From Rhodopirellula sp. (GTDB lineage Bacteria > Planctomycetota > Planctomycetia > Pirellulales > Pirellulaceae): a stretch of DNA of 9,795 bases. The stretch covers positions 30,450 to 40,244 of the forward strand of contig PAXU01000057.1 in the NCBI GenBank assembly GCA_002714565.1. Direction: 5' to 3'. Positions 6,060-9,795 of the stretch are shown in pieces. Position 1 is the first letter of the stretch. The number at the start of each line of letters is the position of its first letter. The notes beneath the pieces are model-generated. The model searched no databases, was not told the origin of the DNA, and was given only the letters and a program-made list of their open reading frames with translations. Both the position numbers and the translations under genes were made by a program.

Positions 6060-6983
6060 ATGGCCGAATCCTCTTCACAATTCGAATTACCCATTGTTCA
6101 AGCAATGCCTGAACAGTTGCCTTCTCGTACTACTGAGAGAGAGCGGCTTCCCAAATGGCTAAAGCGCGAAGTGCCCAAGGGAAATGCAAATCACTTCACT
6201 GAAGGATTGCTGGATGAACTCGGATTGGAGACTGTTTGCGATAACGCAAAATGTCCAAATCGAATGGAATGTTACTCGCAGCTCACTGCAACATTTATGA
6301 TTCTTGGAAATGTCTGCACGAGACCTTGTGGTTTTTGCGCTGTGGGTCGCGGTGTACCAGATGAATTAGAAGCGGACGAACCGGAACGTCTAGCCGAGGC
6401 AGCCGTTCGCCTGGGGCTGAAGCATGTCGTGATCACTTCTGTCACACGTGATGACTTACCAGATGGCGGTGCTGAGCATTACCGCCAGTGTATTCTGGCT
6501 GTTCGCGATCGATGTGATGCGACCATCGAAGTTCTCACACCAGACTTCATAGACAATTTGCCGGCATTGGACCGTGTCATCGAAGCAGCACCGGAAGTGT
6601 TCAATCACAACACAGAAACGGTCCCACGATTGTACCGTCGGGTACGTGGCCCCAAGAGTCGATACAAGTGGACGCTCGGTATGCTAGGGCACATCAAACA
6701 ACAGGATTCAAATATCAAGACAAAGAGTGGATTGATGCTTGGACTTGGTGAAACTCGAGATGAAATACTCGATGTACTAGCGGACCTTCGAGAATATCAG
6801 TGTGACTTCCTCACTCTTGGTCAGTATCTGCAGCCTGGACCGGGTTACCTTGGCGTGCAAAGGTTCATTCCACCGGACGAATTTGATGAGCTTGGTGAAA
6901 TAGCGAAGCAAATGGGATTTAAAAAAGTAGCAAGCGGTCCGTTTGTTCGCAGCAGTTATCACGCGCGTGATATGGCAGAGTAA
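6060..6983 (+). CDS. lipA: Lipoyl synthase LipA (radical SAM)
   Basis: LipA inserts two sulfur atoms into protein-bound octanoyl groups to make lipoyl cofactors, using S-adenosylmethionine and two [4Fe-4S] clusters. The 307-residue length is normal. The auxiliary cluster ligands are Cys60, Cys65 and Cys71 (CX4CX5C in CDNAKCPNRMEC) plus the C-terminal RSSY motif at 297-300. The radical SAM cluster is CX3CX2C at Cys86, Cys90 and Cys93 (CTRPCGFC). Other family blocks are VVITSVTRDDLPDGGAEHY (123-141), EVLTPDF (157-163), FNHNTETVPRLY (181-192), KSGLMLGLGE (222-231) and LTLGQYLQPG (251-260). All expected catalytic features are present, in contrast to the LipB homologue. The gene starts 3 bp after the lipB stop, with no good Shine-Dalgarno of its own, suggesting translational coupling. 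Its stop is only 24 bp from the stop of the convergent CBM9-like gene. Confidence 0.97.
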   Translation: MAESSSQFELPIVQAMPEQLPSRTTERERLPKWLKREVPKGNANHFTEGLLDELGLETVCDNAKCPNRMECYSQLTATFMILGNVCTRPCGFCAVGRGVPDELEADEPERLAEAAVRLGLKHVVITSVTRDDLPDGGAEHYRQCILAVRDRCDATIEVLTPDFIDNLPALDRVIEAAPEVFNHNTETVPRLYRRVRGPKSRYKWTLGMLGHIKQQDSNIKTKSGLMLGLGETRDEILDVLADLREYQCDFLTLGQYLQPGPGYLGVQRFIPPDEFDELGEIAKQMGFKKVASGPFVRSSYHARDMAE

Positions 6984-7007
6984 TCGATTTAAGACTGCGG
7001 ACTACCT

Positions 7008-7676
7008 CTATTTGTCCAGCGTCAGCGACCCCCACAGACTTGGATCTTCCGTAACCGGATAGTCATTTCCAAGACTAAAGTGCTGTGTCCCTAATTCCCG
7101 ATCGGTAACTTTATAAAAGAATCCTAATCGCTGGTACTCATCCGGGTTAAACCCCGTTAGTGCATCGGACGGGATGAATGCCTGAAGTTCATAACCATCC
7201 CGCTTGATGGCACCTTTGACTCGAATGGCATCCGGGATAATCGGATTCGGATGTTGCTTTGCACGGTTGATCGGCAGCATCCTCGCCGATGGTTGCGTAA
7301 AGCCTTTGCCAGCACCAACTGGTAAGAGCACAAACCAATGGCAATACTGTGTCGCCCTGTGAATCATGTGTGTATCGCGAGTATCAATCCAGATCTGTAG
7401 TCCATCACTATCTTCTGGCTTTTGCGTTCGAGCCCAAATCGACTGAGTTTTTCCGTGGACACGCAAATGCACATAAATTCCGTTCGCATTCCAACCCATT
7501 TTTAGATCAGCGAATTGCTTCTTACCTGTTAGGTCATTAAACGTCCCTAAATCGTGACGCTCGGTAAGCTTAATTCCTGTTTCATCTGACCATTTGCTAC
7601 GTGTCTTCTCCAACGACTGTGAAAACTGGAACAGCAATGTGGGGTCAATCAATTGTGGGCTTTGTGTTTCTGCCAT
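7008..7676 (-). CDS. CBM9-like beta-sandwich protein of planctomycete type
   Basis: This 222-residue protein has no signal peptide or membrane segment, so it is probably cytoplasmic. The body resembles carbohydrate-binding module family 9-like domains (a beta-sandwich also seen in DOMON-like and sugar-binding proteins). It has a tryptophan-rich start (SKWSDETGIKLTERH, 27-41), FNDLTGKKQFADLKMGWNANGIYV (46-69), the landmark DSDGLQIWIDTRDTH (89-103), HRATQYCHWFVLLP (106-119), an IKRDGYELQAFIPSDAL block (157-173) and DPSLWGSLTL at the C-terminus (211-220). Members I recall from planctomycetes are stand-alone proteins without known function. Ligand and role cannot be given. The gene follows uvrA by 11 bp, and its GGAG (7685-7688) begins on the last base of the uvrA stop codon, so it is probably translated from the uvrA message. 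Confidence 0.8.
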   Translation of the reverse strand: MAETQSPQLIDPTLLFQFSQSLEKTRSKWSDETGIKLTERHDLGTFNDLTGKKQFADLKMGWNANGIYVHLRVHGKTQSIWARTQKPEDSDGLQIWIDTRDTHMIHRATQYCHWFVLLPVGAGKGFTQPSARMLPINRAKQHPNPIIPDAIRVKGAIKRDGYELQAFIPSDALTGFNPDEYQRLGFFYKVTDRELGTQHFSLGNDYPVTEDPSLWGSLTLDK

Positions 7677-7684
7677 GATTTGCT

Positions 7685-7688
7685 CTCC
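7685..7688 (-). promoter_or_regulatory. Ribosome binding site overlapping the uvrA stop codon
   Basis: On the reverse strand the uvrA stop TAG (7690-7688) runs directly into GGAG, sharing one base, and the CBM9-like ATG follows 8 bases later at 7676. The placement supports that start and suggests translational coupling. Confidence 0.65.
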
Positions 7689-9795
7689 TATTGCTCTAAT
7701 TCCATTTGTTCACGCAGGAAGCTCTCAAGGTCACCGCTATAAATATCTTCAACACTGCGAAAGTAAATTTTCACGTGATCACGATCTGCTTTACCACTGG
7801 CGACTTCGCGCTTACGCCCTAGGTCTGCAATTCGACCAGTTGTCGTTTGGCCGGTGGGCGTATTAACGATCAACACCAGATCTTCAGCTTTCTTGGTATT
7901 GATCGTTACCCATGGCATACGACCACCTTTTTGATACAGGTGTACCAAAACCTTGTTGTTCCATAGGAACTGACCATCCGGTACAAGGCTATGCAACAAT
8001 CCGTATAGGTCTTCCCAAACTTCCGCAGGCCATTGAATATTTCGCCCACCGGTAAAGCCCTTTCTCGAAAAGTGCCACTGCTGACCAGCTTTTTTCCAGG
8101 GCGTGTGTTTGTTCGGATCCTTGGCCGTTGAATCTGTAACTTTGGCAAACCCTTTCGCCGCCGTTTCAATGAACTCCCAAAACACCGGGTTATCGATTTC
8201 TTCCCAACTGTGTGCTCTGATTTCCACTTCTTGCCAAGGGCCTCTCAGTGACTTTACTTTCACCCTAGGTTCGTTGCCATAAACCGGCAACTCATCCATT
8301 TGATTAAGCGTTTTCAGTCCCATGGCCGGCACGAGTTGTTCACGCCTAAAAGTGCCCGTTGCTGTACGGAATTTCATTTTCAGCAACCACGCTTCGGCGG
8401 TAATCGCATGAAAGAACCACCCCTGACTCTTCTTTTGAGCAGCGATTTCAACAACGGTTCGGCTACTGTAATCGGTGTCGCTAAAGCTGCCATGCTTTTC
8501 AATTCGCTGGATAACCTCGGCCAATATTTTTCCGTCCCACCGGCACGGCTCGCCGCGTCGTCCAACACGATCGACTGTGTGCCACTTAAGACCGTCAACT
8601 TCCCACGGCATGCTGGCCTGATCACCAACGTCACTTATCGATAGGTCGCCTTCTTGCTCTGCGTCAATTACTGACGGATCAAACGACACACGTTTTTCAT
8701 AAGGTCCTTCATCAAGCACCGGCGCCAACGCTTTTGCAGTGTGACTCGGTACTTTTCGTTTCGTCTTACCGGCAAATTTCTTTGATAGAGCTTCGGGAGT
8801 ACCTTGTCCGACGATTTGTCCACCTGCCTCGCCAGCCTCCGGTCCAATATCGATAATCCAGTCAGCGGACTTGATCAGATCCAGATTGTGTTCAATCACC
8901 ACAACGGTATTTCCCAGATCAACGAGTCGTTGCAGGACATCCAGTAGCTTGCGCAAGTCATCAAAATGTAATCCGGTGGTTGGTTCGTCTAACAGGTACA
9001 GCGTCTGTCCTGTATCCGGGCGAGACAATTCTGCCGCTAACTTAACTCGTTGTGCCTCACCACCTGAAAGTGTCGGAGCAGATTGGCCTAACGTCAGGTA
9101 ATCAAGGCCCACATCACAAAGCGTCTGGAGGATCTTCCGAATTTTTGGAATGCTATCAAACAACTCCAGAGCTTCTTTGCAGGTCATTGCAAGAACATCA
9201 CTAATAGAGTGACCACGGAATTGGACGGTCAGCGTCTCATCGTTGTAGCGTTTACCTTCACAGGTTTCACACGGGACCCACACGTCCGGCAGGAAATGCA
9301 TTTCAATGCACTTTTGTCCTTGTCCATCACAATCATCGCAGCGACCACCTGGGACATTGAAGCTGAAACGTCGAGCCGTGTATCCGCGAATCTTAGCATC
9401 CGGCAACTTTGAGAACAGTTCGCGAATTAAGTCGAACATTCCTGTATAGGTTGCCGGGTTTGACGACGGCGAGTTACCTAGTGGATTTTGGTCTACACGA
9501 ATCACCTTGTTAATGTATTCAAGTCCATCAATGCGCTCATGAGCTCCAGGAATCAGCGATGCGCGATGAAGTCGGCGGGCGAGTGCCGGATACAGCGTAT
9601 CATCGATCAGAGAACTCTTTCCGCTACCACTGGGGCCGGTGATTGCCGTTAGGGTTCCAAGCGGGATGCGTAAATTCACATGTTTGAGATTATTGTGTGA
9701 TGCTTGAATTACTTCGAGCCACTGACTGCCAGATTTTGCACTATTAATGACCGGCCTGCGGTTTTCCGGTATTGGGATCGATTTTTTTCCCTTCA
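7688..9795 (-). CDS. uvrA: UvrA-type excinuclease ATPase with long C-terminal extension (5' end outside window)
   Basis: UvrA scans DNA for damage and loads UvrB in nucleotide excision repair. The frame is open to the right edge: about 38 residues precede the GTG at 9679, including [10 protein letters not shown] and [16 protein letters not shown], the normal lead-in to the second ABC module, so 9679 is not a start. About 702 codons are visible. In order: Walker [10 protein letters not shown] (9611-9637); the block [17 protein letters not shown], where most UvrA have a GRTPRSNP form; [11 protein letters not shown]; a zinc finger CX2C-X19-CX2C (9260-9340); signature LSGGEAQR (within 9026-9070); Walker [13 protein letters not shown] (8966-9001); and the IEHNLDLIK switch region. 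UvrA normally ends soon after the GTPEALS string (near 8783). Here about 364 further residues follow, starting with a charged Pro/Asp/Glu linker and continuing with an aromatic-rich domain from about 8611 ([17 protein letters not shown]) to the stop. This looks like the long planctomycete UvrA class; it could be a UvrA paralogue rather than the main repair protein. Confidence 0.92.
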   Translation of the reverse strand, partial: KGKKSIPIPENRRPVINSAKSGSQWLEVIQASHNNLKHVNLRIPLGTLTAITGPSGSGKSSLIDDTLYPALARRLHRASLIPGAHERIDGLEYINKVIRVDQNPLGNSPSSNPATYTGMFDLIRELFSKLPDAKIRGYTARRFSFNVPGGRCDDCDGQGQKCIEMHFLPDVWVPCETCEGKRYNDETLTVQFRGHSISDVLAMTCKEALELFDSIPKIRKILQTLCDVGLDYLTLGQSAPTLSGGEAQRVKLAAELSRPDTGQTLYLLDEPTTGLHFDDLRKLLDVLQRLVDLGNTVVVIEHNLDLIKSADWIIDIGPEAGEAGGQIVGQGTPEALSKKFAGKTKRKVPSHTAKALAPVLDEGPYEKRVSFDPSVIDAEQEGDLSISDVGDQASMPWEVDGLKWHTVDRVGRRGEPCRWDGKILAEVIQRIEKHGSFSDTDYSSRTVVEIAAQKKSQGWFFHAITAEAWLLKMKFRTATGTFRREQLVPAMGLKTLNQMDELPVYGNEPRVKVKSLRGPWQEVEIRAHSWEEIDNPVFWEFIETAAKGFAKVTDSTAKDPNKHTPWKKAGQQWHFSRKGFTGGRNIQWPAEVWEDLYGLLHSLVPDGQFLWNNKVLVHLYQKGGRMPWVTINTKKAEDLVLIVNTPTGQTTTGRIADLGRKREVASGKADRDHVKIYFRSVEDIYSGDLESFLREQMELEQ

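Noticed and set aside
9677..9679. GTG as the start of a 663-residue stand-alone protein
   Set aside because: The same frame is open to the window edge and the preceding residues (NNLKH, ENRRP) are normal UvrA sequence, so the gene begins outside the window.
1..9795. CRISPR array, tRNA or rRNA gene, insertion sequence, phage or toxin-antitoxin genes
   Set aside because: I looked for spaced repeats, cloverleaf-like strings, terminal inverted repeats with transposase motifs and small paired genes on both strands, and found none that stood up.

Overview
The window looks like chromosomal DNA of a planctomycete, probably Pirellulales-like, with balanced base composition by eye. The call rests on three genes. 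The 505-residue secreted CPFC protein matches a family I recall only from Planctomycetes. The UvrA-type protein carries a long C-terminal extension of the kind I associate with planctomycete UvrA proteins. The CBM9-like protein next to it also resembles planctomycete proteins. This is recall plus sequence reading; no search was run.

Layout. 1-290 (-): start of a small two-helix membrane protein that runs off the left edge. 291-517: gene-free, with one strong imperfect hairpin. 518-2035 (-): exported protein with a CPFC motif, a probable repeat-like helical body, a Ser/Thr-rich linker and a C-terminal membrane anchor. 2036-2461: divergent AT-rich intergenic region with candidate promoters on both strands. 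2462-6983 (+): a likely co-directional group, made of a LolD/MacB-type ABC ATPase, its FtsX/MacB-type permease (4-bp overlap), smpB (after a 126-bp gap), a divergent lipB-like gene and lipA (3-bp gap). 7008-9795 (-): the C-terminal half of a UvrA-type ABC ATPase with a tail of about 360 residues, followed by a CBM9-like gene whose ribosome binding site starts inside the uvrA stop region. The two gene groups converge at 6984-7007 with only 24 bp between stop codons.

Functionally the window is mostly core genome: envelope transport of the Lol/Mac kind, ribosome rescue (SmpB with tmRNA), lipoate biosynthesis (LipB then LipA) and nucleotide excision repair (UvrA). I see no phage, IS, CRISPR, toxin-antitoxin or other defence genes, and no RNA gene, so no obviously new mobile or defence system.

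The most interesting points are small. The LipB homologue lacks both residues known to be catalytic in LipB (Lys replaced by Ala, Cys replaced by Val) although LipA beside it looks fully intact. The UvrA protein has a large C-terminal domain of unknown function. The planctomycete CPFC protein has a clear architecture but no known role.
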